From the NCBI GenBank assembly GCA_041629655.1, contig JBFKMV010000077.1, positions 1 to 20,826 on the forward strand: a stretch of DNA of 20,826 bases. The letters are read 5' to 3'. Source of the stretch: JBFKMV01 sp041629655. Lineage in GTDB: Bacteria > Acidobacteriota > Polarisedimenticolia > Polarisedimenticolales > Polarisedimenticolaceae. This document shows, piece by piece, positions 1-7,061 of the stretch (the first letter of the stretch is position 1; each line of letters opens with the position of its first letter). The notes beneath the pieces were generated by a model, which was given only the letters and a program-made list of their open reading frames with translations, had not been told where the DNA came from and did not search any database. Made by a program: the position numbers and the translations under genes.

Positions 1-729
<729 letters not shown>

Positions 730-754
730 CGTGACCGCCTCTCCCCCGGCAAAG

Positions 755-779
755 AAAAAAACCGCCGGGCGACCGGCGG
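755..779 (-). terminator. Intrinsic terminator of the TPP riboswitch
   Basis: Read on the minus strand, CCGCCGG (779-773), a GC-rich 4-base loop, and CCGGCGG (768-762) form a perfect 7-bp stem followed directly by a run of seven T (761-755). It lies between the TPP aptamer and the thiC ribosome-binding site. This is the layout of a transcription-attenuating riboswitch in which ligand binding favours termination. The antiterminator partner was not worked out. Confidence 0.88.
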
Positions 780-791
780 CTCCGTCGGACC

Positions 792-882
792 CGATCCCTG
801 CGCCGGCATTACCCGGATCAGGTTCGCGCGGTCGGCGGAGACTGCGTCCGCCCTCTCAGCCCGGCTGCCCCGAGCTCCCGTT
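792..882 (-). promoter_or_regulatory. TPP (THI-box) riboswitch aptamer
   Basis: The minus strand carries the THI-box landmarks in order: GGGGCAGCC, then GGGCTGAGAG (CTGAGAG reads back from 859 to 853), a GC-rich P3 arm, GAACCTGATCCGGGTAAT, and GCCGGCGCAGGGA ending near 795. These are the pyrimidine- and pyrophosphate-sensing helices that bind thiamine pyrophosphate. It sits just upstream of thiC with an intrinsic terminator between them, so high TPP should switch thiC off. The ends are approximate (P1 was judged by eye). Confidence 0.95.
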
Positions 883-1156
883 TCTCACGCAACGTCCAGT
901 GTCGCACACGGCAACCGCCGCGAGCCGCAAAAAGTGTCAACCGGGGCCGCGCGGGGCGACACTACGGGGCTGTAAGGGATCGGGCCTTTCCTGCAATCGC
1001 CGGCGCCGGCGGCGAAACCGCGGAGAGCGCCGACGGGCCCGGCAGCTTGTGCCTCTTCTCCCAATCCGTTGATTTAATTGGTGTTAGCTCCTCCCCCGAG
1101 ATCGCGGTTTTTGCGGAATTGAAATCCCTAGTAGATACATAGGCAAACTTGGAAAT
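883..1156. other. Intergenic region between the thiC leader and the sigma-54 unit
   Basis: This stretch separates two divergent transcription units. I see no credible gene in it: the ORFs that cross it are low-complexity arginine/serine/proline-rich frames. The first part is GC-rich and must contain the thiC promoter, but I could not pick a convincing -35/-10 pair. The part from about 1068 to 1150 is clearly more AT-rich than the rest of the window. It lies directly upstream of the sigma-54-type promoter, where an activator (enhancer-binding protein) site would be expected. No clear palindromic activator site was identified. Confidence 0.5.
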
Positions 1157-1172
1157 GGGCATAGGCATTGCA
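1157..1172 (+). promoter_or_regulatory. Candidate sigma-54 (-24/-12) promoter
   Basis: The sequence GGGCATAGGCATTGCA matches the TGGCAC-N5-TTGCA consensus at the key places. It has GG at 1158-1159, GC at 1170-1171 with exactly 10 bp between them, CA after the GG, and TTGCA at the -12 side. Transcription should start near 1183, leaving a leader of about 47 nt before the gene at 1230. An AT-rich stretch lies upstream. RpoN promoters need an ATP-dependent activator, so the downstream gene is probably conditional. Confidence 0.62.
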
Positions 1173-1229
1173 CTCCTCTCGGCCCGCACACGAAACGAGA
1201 CACGAACCAGGAAACCAGGAGTGAAGACG

Positions 1230-1673
1230 ATGGTCCGATCGAACAACAAGCTGGGGTACTTGGCAATCGCGGTGGCGCTGCTGGCGCTCGCGGGCACGCC
1301 GCTGCTGGCGGGCGGCGAGCGACTGGTCGTGCAGGTCGACGAGCCGTTCGAGATCAACGGCGAGATGTACGAGGCCGGCGTGCTGTCGGTCAAGGTGCTG
1401 CGCGACTACACCCCCTCCTCGACGCTGAACGAGGTCTGGGTGGGCAACGAGCGCGTGGGGATGATGCTGGCGAAGCGCGGCAGCGCGACGCTCGGCACGC
1501 GCGCCGACACGGTGGTGTTCGAGCGCACCGCGGGCGGTCACCTGACGCTGGTGGGCTACACCCTGCGCGGCCAGGAGGCCTCGAAGCTCTATCGCTACGA
1601 GCAGCGCGAGGGCCGGCAGCAGTGGGCGGCCCCGCTGGACCGCGAGCGCGCGGTGCTGCTCGCCGCGAACTGA
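1230..1673 (+). CDS. Small exported protein of unknown function (147 aa)
   Basis: I do not recognise the family. The protein starts with a typical Sec signal: a charged n-region (MVRSNNK), a hydrophobic core from about residue 8 to 26, and a likely cut after LLA at about residue 27. The mature part of about 120 residues is rich in beta-forming residues and reads like a compact beta domain (VVQVDEPFEINGEMY, then VWVGNERVGMML and a repeated TVVFERTAGG-type strand pattern). It has no cysteine. The ATG at 1230 was chosen because AGGAG lies 8 bases before it. The longer frame reaching back to 1149 would run through the sigma-54 promoter. A strong intrinsic terminator follows at 1818-1848. It is probably periplasmic or surface-located and induced under a specific condition. 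Confidence 0.8.
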   Translation: MVRSNNKLGYLAIAVALLALAGTPLLAGGERLVVQVDEPFEINGEMYEAGVLSVKVLRDYTPSSTLNEVWVGNERVGMMLAKRGSATLGTRADTVVFERTAGGHLTLVGYTLRGQEASKLYRYEQREGRQQWAAPLDRERAVLLAAN

Positions 1674-1687
1674 CCGGAAGGATACGG

Positions 1688-1789
1688 ATGAGGATGGCTC
1701 GGGACGCTGTCGCGGCGGACGCGACGGGAAACGTCGCCGCCGCGGTGGGAAAACGCCGCAGCCGATTCGACGCGACATCGTCCCGCTGA
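1688..1789 (+). CDS. Possible 33-aa peptide downstream of the small exported protein
   Basis: A short frame starts at ATG 1688, has GGAAGG six bases upstream, and ends at TGA 1787-1789. It lies between the exported-protein gene and the terminator, so it would be on the same transcript. The product is basic at its C-terminal end (GKRRSRFDATSSR) and has no membrane segment. Its DNA also forms a GC-rich stem (1711-1718 with 1737-1744), so this stretch could instead be a structured 3' untranslated region. Coding status is uncertain. Confidence 0.25.
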   Translation: MRMARDAVAADATGNVAAAVGKRRSRFDATSSR

Positions 1790-1817
1790 CAGTTTGTCCC
1801 TCAACCCCCTCCACTCT

Positions 1818-1848
1818 GCGCCGCCTCCCCCGGGCGGCGCTTTTTTTT
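1818..1848 (+). terminator. Strong intrinsic terminator
   Basis: GCGCCGCC (1818-1825) pairs perfectly with GGCGGCGC (1833-1840) around a 7-base C-rich loop, followed by eight T (1841-1848). It ends the sigma-54 unit and insulates the TatD gene, whose own -10 element lies 17 bp further on. Confidence 0.93.
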
Positions 1849-1865
1849 GGGGGCGGTCGACCGTC

Positions 1866-1871
1866 TACAAT
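1866..1871 (+). promoter_or_regulatory. -10 element of the tatD-family gene (leaderless layout)
   Basis: TACAAT matches the sigma-70 -10 consensus in five of six positions and ends 7 bases before the ATG at 1879. Transcription would therefore start at or within a base of the ATG, and there is no ribosome-binding site. No good -35 hexamer is visible: the upstream bases belong to the T-run of the preceding terminator. Confidence 0.6.
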
Positions 1872-1878
1872 TCCCCTC

Positions 1879-2637
1879 ATGACGCTCACCGACACCCACG
1901 CGCACCTCGGCGACCCCGTGTTCGACGCCGACCGCGAGGCCGTGCTGGCGCGCGCTAGCGAGGCCGGCGTCGCGCGGGTGGTGGCGGTGGCGGAAACGCT
2001 CTTCGACGCGCGCCGCAACGTCGAGCTGGCCGGGCGGCATCCCGAGATCGCCCCCGCGGCCGGGCTCTACCCGACGGTGCTCGATCTCGACCAGGCCGCG
2101 GCGATGGAGGCGTTCGTGCGCGAGCACCGGGAGACGCTGGTGGCGGTGGGCGAGGTCGGGCTCGACTACTGGAAGGTCAAGCACGAGCCGGAGCGCGAGG
2201 TGCAGCGGGAGATCTTCCGGCGCATGATCGCGCTGTCGCTCGCGCTCGACCTGCCGCTGAACGTCCACTCCCGCTCGGCCGGCAAGCACGCGGTCTCGTT
2301 TTTGCTCGAGCACGGGGCGCGCCGCGTCCAGCTCCACGCCTTCGACGGCAAGCCCGCCGCGGCGCTGCCGGCGGTGGACGCGGGCTACTTCTTCTCCGTG
2401 CCGCCCTCGGTGGTGCGCTCGCGGCAGAAGCGGAAGCTGGTCAAGCGGCTGCCGCTCTCGTGCCTGCTGCTGGAGACGGACAGCCCGGTGCTGGGGCCCG
2501 AGCCGGACCGGCGCAACGAACCGGCCAACGCACGCATCTCGCTGCGCACGGTGGCCGAGCTGAAGGGCATCGCGGAGGAGGAGGTCGTCGAAGCCGTGGT
2601 CGCGAACACGCGCCGGCTGTACGGCGAACGTCTCTAG
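1879..2637 (+). CDS. TatD-family metal-dependent deoxyribonuclease/hydrolase
   Basis: TatD proteins are cytoplasmic TIM-barrel metallohydrolases with 3'-5' exonuclease/DNase activity. The protein is 252 aa, close to the usual 250-265. The metal ligands are in place: DTHAH at residues 5-9, GEVGLDYW with Glu92, NVHSRS with His130, LHAFDG with His153, and LLETDSPVLGPE with Asp201. The PDRRNEPANARI stretch after the last ligand resembles the archaeal-type TatD branch more than E. coli TatD. The start is the ATG directly behind a -10 hexamer, with no Shine-Dalgarno sequence, which points to a leaderless message. Its stop codon shares the CTAG at 2634-2637 with the convergent Nudix gene. Confidence 0.94.
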   Translation: MTLTDTHAHLGDPVFDADREAVLARASEAGVARVVAVAETLFDARRNVELAGRHPEIAPAAGLYPTVLDLDQAAAMEAFVREHRETLVAVGEVGLDYWKVKHEPEREVQREIFRRMIALSLALDLPLNVHSRSAGKHAVSFLLEHGARRVQLHAFDGKPAAALPAVDAGYFFSVPPSVVRSRQKRKLVKRLPLSCLLLETDSPVLGPEPDRRNEPANARISLRTVAELKGIAEEEVVEAVVANTRRLYGERL

Positions 2638-3170
2638 GGGCCGTCCAAGAAGCGCGGGACGCGCAGCAACGCGCAGACGCTCTTGGCGTCGCGGATCTCG
2701 CCGCGCGCCGCCAGCTCCACGGCGCGGTCGAGCGGCATGCGCTCCACGGTCAGCACCTCGTCCGGCTGGAGGTTCGTGCGTGTCGGCTCGAGGCCCGTGG
2801 CCAGGTAGAGCCAGATCCGCTCGTCGGTGAAGCCGGGCGTGGTCCAGATCCAGCCCATCGGCGTGAGCTTCAGGGCGCGGTGGCCCGTCTCCTCCTCGAC
2901 CTCGCGCGCCGCACAGGTCTCGGGCGGCTCGCCGCCGTCGAGCTTGCCGGCGGGCACCTCGATCAGCCAGCCGCCGCTGGCGTAGCGGTACTGGCGCACC
3001 AGCAGCACGTTGCGCTCGGCGTCGACCGGCACCACCGCCGCGGCGCCGCGGTGGCGGATCAGCTCGAGGTCCATCACGTGCCCGTTGGGCAGGCGCACCC
3101 GGTCCACGCTGAGGTCGACGATGCTGCCCTTGTAGATCGACCGCCGTTCCAGACGCTCCCCGTCGCTCAT
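2634..3170 (-). CDS. Nudix hydrolase, ADP-ribose pyrophosphatase type
   Basis: Nudix enzymes of this type split ADP-ribose or similar nucleoside diphosphate derivatives into AMP and a sugar phosphate. The 178-aa protein has a complete Nudix box: Gly75, Glu81, then Arg89-Glu90 and Glu93-Glu94 before Gly96 (REVEEETG). Ahead of it are the family stretches VLLVRQYRY and GGWLIEVPAGKLDGGE, and after it TPGFTDERIWLYLA, as in NudF/ADPRase proteins. The ATG at 3170 has GGGGGAG about 5-8 bases upstream. A longer frame exists upstream but runs antisense through the cysteine desulfurase gene and was not used. The gene is divergent from the desulfurase and convergent with the TatD gene. The exact substrate is not readable from sequence. 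Confidence 0.93.
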   Translation of the reverse strand: MSDGERLERRSIYKGSIVDLSVDRVRLPNGHVMDLELIRHRGAAAVVPVDAERNVLLVRQYRYASGGWLIEVPAGKLDGGEPPETCAAREVEEETGHRALKLTPMGWIWTTPGFTDERIWLYLATGLEPTRTNLQPDEVLTVERMPLDRAVELAARGEIRDAKSVCALLRVPRFLDGP

Positions 3171-3209
3171 CCGTCGCTCCCCCGGCACCGGCCCGGCTCC
3201 GTGCCACCC

Positions 3210-3217
3210 GTTATACT
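3210..3217. promoter_or_regulatory. Overlapping divergent -10 elements
   Basis: The octamer GTTATACT holds TATACT on the plus strand (3212-3217, ending 10 bases before the desulfurase ATG) and TATAAC on the minus strand (3215-3210, about 40 bases before the Nudix ATG). One site could thus serve both divergent genes. No clear -35 hexamer is seen for either direction. On the plus side the leader would be 0-4 nt. On the minus side it would be about 33 nt and would include the GGGGGAG ribosome-binding site. Confidence 0.45.
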
Positions 3218-3227
3218 CGATGGCGAC

Positions 3228-4376
3228 ATGGGCGATCCGATCTATCTCGACTACAACGCGACGACGCCGATGGCCCCCGAGGTGCTGGAGGCGATGGCCG
3301 GGTCGCTGCGCGACGACTGGGGGAACCCGTCCTCGGACCACGTCTACGGTCGCCGCGCGCGAGCGGCGGTGGAGCGGGCGCGGGTGCAGGTGGCCTCGCT
3401 GCTGGGCTGCGACGGCGACGAGGTGGTCTTCACCAGCGGCGGCACCGAGTCGAACAACGCGGCGATCCTGGGCCTGGCCGAGGCGCTGGCCGACCGCGGC
3501 CGGCACGTGGTGACGTCGGCCGTGGAGCACCCGGCGGTCGAGCACGCCTGCGTCGCGCTCCAGGGGCGCGGCTACGAGGTGACGCGGGTCCCGGTCGACG
3601 GCCAGGGCCGCCTCGATCCGGCCGCGGTGGAGTCCGCGCTGCGGCCCGACACGGTGCTGGTGTCGCTGATGCACGCCAACAACGAGACCGGCGTGCTGCT
3701 GCCGATCGCGGAGGTCGGCGGGCTGGTGCGTGCGCGCGGGGTTGCGTTCCACACCGATGCCGCGCAGTCGGTGGGCAAGCTTCCGGTGCGCGTCGACGAG
3801 CTCGGCGTGGACCTGCTGACGCTGGCCGGGCACAAGCTCTACGGGCCGAAGGGCATCGGCGCGCTGTACCTGCGGCGCGGCACGCCGTTTTCGCCCTACC
3901 TGCTCGGCGCGGGCCACGAGGGCGGCCGGCGCTCGGGCACCGAGCCGGTCCCGCTGATCGTGGGCCTCGGCGCGGCCTGCGCGCTGGCCGAGGCCGGGCT
4001 TCCCGAGCGGCGGCGGCACCTGACCGAGCTGCGCGACCGGCTCGAAGCGCGGCTGCGCGAGGACTTCCCCGACCTGGTCGTCCACGGCGGCGAGGCCGAG
4101 CGCCTGCCCAACACGCTTTACGCGGCGATTCCCGGCGCCGAGGTGTCGGTGCTGATGGCGGCGCTGGAGGGCGTGGCCGCGGGCTCGGGAGCGGCCTGCC
4201 ACTCGGGCACCACCACGCCGTCCCGCGTGCTGCGCGCGATGGGCGTCCCCGACGCGCTCGGCCGCTGCACGCTGCGGCTGACCGTGGGCAGCCCGACCAC
4301 GGCCGGGGAGGTCGACCGGGCCGCACAGCGAATCGCGGAGGCGGCCCGGCGGGTCCGTGCCGCCGCGCGAACGTGA
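3228..4376 (+). CDS. Cysteine desulfurase (class V PLP-dependent aminotransferase, NifS/IscS-like)
   Basis: These enzymes take sulfur from L-cysteine as a persulfide for Fe-S clusters, thiamine or tRNA thiolation. The 382-aa protein shows YLDYNATTPM at the start, GGTESNN (71-77), the His101 region VEHPAVEH, HANNETG (149-155), DAAQSVGK (177-184), the PLP lysine in GHKLYGPKG (Lys203), RSGTE (235-239) and the persulfide cysteine in SGAACHSG (Cys324). The cysteine loop TTTPSRVLRAMG is of the NifS/IscS (group I) type. ATG 3228 was chosen because YLDYNATTP directly follows it. An earlier ATG at 3220 is out of frame. There is no Fe-S scaffold gene beside it, so the pathway it feeds is open; thiamine sulfur transfer is possible given thiC nearby. 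Confidence 0.94.
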   Translation: MGDPIYLDYNATTPMAPEVLEAMAGSLRDDWGNPSSDHVYGRRARAAVERARVQVASLLGCDGDEVVFTSGGTESNNAAILGLAEALADRGRHVVTSAVEHPAVEHACVALQGRGYEVTRVPVDGQGRLDPAAVESALRPDTVLVSLMHANNETGVLLPIAEVGGLVRARGVAFHTDAAQSVGKLPVRVDELGVDLLTLAGHKLYGPKGIGALYLRRGTPFSPYLLGAGHEGGRRSGTEPVPLIVGLGAACALAEAGLPERRRHLTELRDRLEARLREDFPDLVVHGGEAERLPNTLYAAIPGAEVSVLMAALEGVAAGSGAACHSGTTTPSRVLRAMGVPDALGRCTLRLTVGSPTTAGEVDRAAQRIAEAARRVRAAART

Positions 4377-4441
4377 GCGGCGCTTCGTCCTTCCGGGCCC
4401 TCGGCCGTATCAACGACCGACACCGGAGACGGGGGAAACGC

Positions 4442-5944
4442 ATGACGATGACGACCATCCGACGGGTCACCCTGGTTGCGGCCGCCCTGCTGCTGGCGGC
4501 GGCTCCCGCGATCGCCGACGACGCGAGCCTGGAGCTGCGCAAGAAGCTGGCCCGCTTCATGGAGCAGGCCGCCGGCGAGGGCTTCACCGGCGCCGTGATC
4601 GTGGCCCGCGGCGACGAGGTGCTGCTGCGGCAGGGCTACGGCCGCATCGACCCCGACGAGGACCGCCCGGTGCGCCCGGACACGGTGTTCACCACCGGCT
4701 CGATCACCAAGCAGTTCACCGCGGCGGCGATCCTGAAGCTGGAGGAGCAGGGCAAGCTGTCGGTCTCGGACCCGATGTCGAAGTACCTGCCCGACGTGCC
4801 GCCGGACAAGCGCGCGATCACGATCCATCAACTGATGACGCACCAGGCGGGCTTTCCGGGAGGGATCGGCGACGACCGCGAGCGGGTCGGCCGCGACGAG
4901 TACGTGCGGCGCGCGCTGGCGACGAAGCTGGAGTTCGAGCCCGGCACGCGCTACGAGTACTCCAACGTCGGCTTCAGCCTGGCCGCGGCGATCCTGGAGC
5001 GGGTCTCGGGACAGTCCTACGAAGCGTTCCTGCGCGAGCAGCTGTTCCTGCCCGCGAAGATGAAGGACACGGGCTACAGCCTCCCGGGCTGGAAGGCAGA
5101 CCGTCTCGCCCACGGTATTACCGACGACGGCGGCGACTGGGGAACGGTCGTCGAGCACGCGATCAGCGACGGCGGCCCCGGCTGGCACCTGCTGGGCAAC
5201 GGCGGCATCCACTCCACGGTGGACGACATGCTGCGCTGGCACCGCGCGCTCCAGGGGGACGCGATCCTCTCGGCGGCCTCGAAGCGGAAGCTCTACGGCA
5301 GGCACGCCGACGAGGGCGGCGGGACGTGGTACGGCTACGGCTGGTCGATCGAGCCCACCGAGTGGGGCGAGCTGGTGGCGCACAACGGCGGCAACCCGTA
5401 CTACTTCGCCGACTACCTGCGCTTCCCCGAGCGTGAAGTCGTGATCTACTACACCACCACCAGCCGCGAGCGGCGGATGAACCGCCTGGCGCGCAAGCTG
5501 GCGCGGATCGTGTTCACCGGTGAGGAACCGGCGCTCGACCCGCCGCGCGAGCCGGTGATGGCGGGCGGGCAGGGGCCCGCGGCGCCTGAGGGCTCGGCCG
5601 CCGCGAAATGGGGCTTCCCCGGCTCGCACCGCGGGATGCGCGCCGCGGAGCTGCTGGACGCGATCGTCCACGGCGACGAGGCCGCGCGGCGCGCGTTCTT
5701 CGACACGGCGATGGCCCCCGACGTCGTCGAGCGGAACGGCGTGGACAAGCTGCTGCGCGTGTTCGACTCGCTGCGCGAGGAGATGGGCGAGTACACGATC
5801 CGCGGGGTCCGGCCGGCGGGCACGCACCGGGTCGCGATCGTGATCGACTCCAGCACCCACGGCGCCCCGATGGAGCTGGTGCTCGACCTCGAGCCCGAGG
5901 AGCCGCACCGCATCCTGTCGATCGCCGTCGAGGTGGGCGGCTAG
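4442..5944 (+). CDS. Secreted serine hydrolase of the beta-lactamase (class C/PBP) fold
   Basis: The 500-aa protein starts with a Sec signal peptide (about residues 1-25, ending APAIA) and so acts outside the cytoplasm. The penicillin-binding/class C beta-lactamase fold follows with its three catalytic motifs: Ser87-Ile-Thr-Lys90 (SxxK), Tyr173-Ser-Asn175 (YxN) and His314-Asn-Gly316 (in place of KTG). The family includes esterases, DD-peptidases and amide hydrolases, and the substrate cannot be read. Residues about 395-500 form an extra alpha/beta domain (AAELLDAIVHGDEAARRAFF onward) that often trails this family in soil bacteria. ATG 4442 has GGGGGA about 6 bases upstream, and TATCAA at 4408-4413 may be its -10. 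The frame could extend to 4373, but that would place an arginine-rich stretch before the signal. Its stop shares CTAG with egtD. Confidence 0.9.
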   Translation: MTMTTIRRVTLVAAALLLAAAPAIADDASLELRKKLARFMEQAAGEGFTGAVIVARGDEVLLRQGYGRIDPDEDRPVRPDTVFTTGSITKQFTAAAILKLEEQGKLSVSDPMSKYLPDVPPDKRAITIHQLMTHQAGFPGGIGDDRERVGRDEYVRRALATKLEFEPGTRYEYSNVGFSLAAAILERVSGQSYEAFLREQLFLPAKMKDTGYSLPGWKADRLAHGITDDGGDWGTVVEHAISDGGPGWHLLGNGGIHSTVDDMLRWHRALQGDAILSAASKRKLYGRHADEGGGTWYGYGWSIEPTEWGELVAHNGGNPYYFADYLRFPEREVVIYYTTTSRERRMNRLARKLARIVFTGEEPALDPPREPVMAGGQGPAAPEGSAAAKWGFPGSHRGMRAAELLDAIVHGDEAARRAFFDTAMAPDVVERNGVDKLLRVFDSLREEMGEYTIRGVRPAGTHRVAIVIDSSTHGAPMELVLDLEPEEPHRILSIAVEVGG

Positions 5945-6924
5945 GTCCCGGCCCGCGCCGCCACCGACAGGGCAAACCAGTCCCGCGCGTCGGTGAGCCA
6001 GTCCTCGAGCCGCAGCCCGGCTGCCGTGAGCAGCTCGGTCACCGACCCGGGCGTGTACTTCTGCGAGATCTCGGTGCGCATCAGCTCGCCGGCGGCGAAC
6101 GTCACCTCGAGGTCGATCGTCTTCAGCCGCACCGTGTGCGCGCGGCGGGCGCGGAGGTGCATCTCGATCCGCTCCCGTTCCGCGTTCCAGAACGCGACGT
6201 GCTCGAAGTTGCACGGGTCGAAGTCACCCTCGAGGTGCAGGTTGACGACGTTGAGCACGTTGAGGTTGAACTCTGCGGTGACGCCCTCGGAATCGTTGTA
6301 CGCCGCGTGCAGCACCTCGGGATCCTTGACCCGGTCGGTGCCGAGCAGGAACCGCCCGTCGGGGCCGAGCAACCCGGCCACGCCGCACAGGAACGCCACC
6401 GCGTCGTCGTGCTCGAAGTTGCCGATGGTGCTCCCCAGAAACGCCACCAGCCGCCCCTCCGCACCGGGCAGCCGGCCGAGGTGGTGCTCGAAATCCGCCA
6501 CCACCGCGCGGACCGCCAACCCGGGGAACTCGTCGGCGATCCGCCGCGCCGATCGCCGCGCGATCTCTTCGGAGACCTCGAGCGTCACGTACTCGCGGAG
6601 GCTGCCGTGCGCGAGAGCCGCGCGGATCAAGGTCGTGGTCTTCTTGGCCGACCCCGAGCCCAGCTCCACCAGCTCGCGCGGCGAGATGCGGCGCATCAGC
6701 TCGCCGGCGTGACGGTCCAGCAGCGCCTGCTCGGTGCGCGTCGGGTAGTACTCGGCGAGCTCGGTGATCCGCTCGAACAGCAGGCTGCCCCGTGCGTCGT
6801 AGAAGTACTTAGAAGGCAGCGTCTTGGGATCGCCGCGCAGCCCGGCGGAGATCTCGTCGCCCATGGTGGACGGCGCCCCGCCCTCCTCGAGCAGATGCTG
6901 GATCACGACCTGGGAGGAAGCCAC
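5941..6924 (-). CDS. egtD: L-histidine N-alpha-methyltransferase EgtD (ergothioneine biosynthesis)
   Basis: EgtD trimethylates histidine to hercynine, the first step to ergothioneine, using SAM. The 327-aa protein matches the family length. It shows KYFYDARGSLLFERITEL with EYYPTR (Tyr59/60), the SAM loop ELGSGSAKK (87-95), FLGSTIGNF (162-170), AAYNDSEGVTAEFN (207-220) and RTEISQKY (283-290). The histidine-binding residues known from the mycobacterial enzyme (Asn in GNF, Tyr in AYND, Glu and Ser in EIS) are all present. The start is a GTG at 6924 that lies 9 bases after a TAGAAT -10 element, with no ribosome-binding site. ATG at residue 21 is the alternative. No egtB or egtE lies in the window, so the rest of the pathway must be elsewhere or missing. 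Confidence 0.93.
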   Translation of the reverse strand: MASSQVVIQHLLEEGGAPSTMGDEISAGLRGDPKTLPSKYFYDARGSLLFERITELAEYYPTRTEQALLDRHAGELMRRISPRELVELGSGSAKKTTTLIRAALAHGSLREYVTLEVSEEIARRSARRIADEFPGLAVRAVVADFEHHLGRLPGAEGRLVAFLGSTIGNFEHDDAVAFLCGVAGLLGPDGRFLLGTDRVKDPEVLHAAYNDSEGVTAEFNLNVLNVVNLHLEGDFDPCNFEHVAFWNAERERIEMHLRARRAHTVRLKTIDLEVTFAAGELMRTEISQKYTPGSVTELLTAAGLRLEDWLTDARDWFALSVAARAGT

Positions 6925-6933
6925 GGTGTCTCG

Positions 6934-6961
6934 ATTCTAACCCGGCGGCCCCCTGGGACAA
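6934..6961 (-). promoter_or_regulatory. egtD promoter (leaderless layout)
   Basis: On the minus strand, TTGTCC (6961-6956) is followed after 16 bp by TAGAAT (6939-6934), a fair sigma-70 pair. The egtD GTG begins 9 bases beyond the -10, so the transcript would have almost no leader. Confidence 0.55.
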
Positions 6962-6963
6962 AA

Positions 6964-6983
6964 CGGCTGCCTTGCGGCAGCCG
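6964..6983. repeat. Perfect hairpin between the divergent egtD and xseA promoters
   Basis: CGGCTGCC (6964-6971), a TTGC loop and GGCAGCCG (6976-6983) form a perfect 8-bp inverted repeat. On the minus strand it is followed by TTTT, like a short terminator, but no gene reads into it from that side. It lies exactly between the -35 boxes of egtD and xseA, so it may be an operator or a barrier between the two promoters. Confidence 0.55.
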
Positions 6984-6991
6984 CGCGCGGG

Positions 6992-7021
6992 TTGAGCGTC
7001 CGCGCGCGCGTGGGCTAGAGT
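6992..7021 (+). promoter_or_regulatory. Promoter of the xseA-xseB-dus operon
   Basis: TTGAGC (6992-6997) and TAGAGT (7016-7021) are separated by 18 bp. Transcription would begin near 7028, leaving a leader of about 34 nt that contains GGAG (7051-7054) ahead of the xseA ATG. Both hexamers are imperfect. Confidence 0.45.
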
Positions 7022-7061
7022 AGGCGCCCACGACGCGGCCGGCGCCGCACGGAGTTTTCCG

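Noticed and set aside
927..965. GTGTC/GACAC inverted repeat in the thiC upstream region
   Set aside because: Only 5 bp pair with a GC-rich middle. It is too short to call an operator.
1149..1229. Upstream in-frame start (1149) for the small exported protein
   Set aside because: It would place coding sequence through the sigma-54 promoter and give an arginine-rich leader before the signal peptide. ATG 1230 has the ribosome-binding site.
1128..2018. Long minus-strand frame (296 aa) across the small exported protein and the start of the TatD gene
   Set aside because: It is arginine/serine-rich, has no family motif, and lies antisense to genes with signal peptide, ribosome-binding site and catalytic motifs. 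GC-rich DNA gives such shadow frames.
2460..3227. N-terminal extension of the cysteine desulfurase frame back to 2460
   Set aside because: The extension runs through the TatD gene and antisense through the Nudix gene. YLDYNATTP begins just after ATG 3228, which fits the family.
3171..4202. N-terminal extension of the Nudix frame on the minus strand
   Set aside because: The Nudix protein is complete from ATG 3170 with a strong ribosome-binding site. The extension is antisense to the desulfurase.
4118..6214. Minus-strand frame of 698 aa over the serine hydrolase and egtD 3' end
   Set aside because: It is a His/Arg/Val-rich shadow of two well-supported genes, with no recognisable motif.
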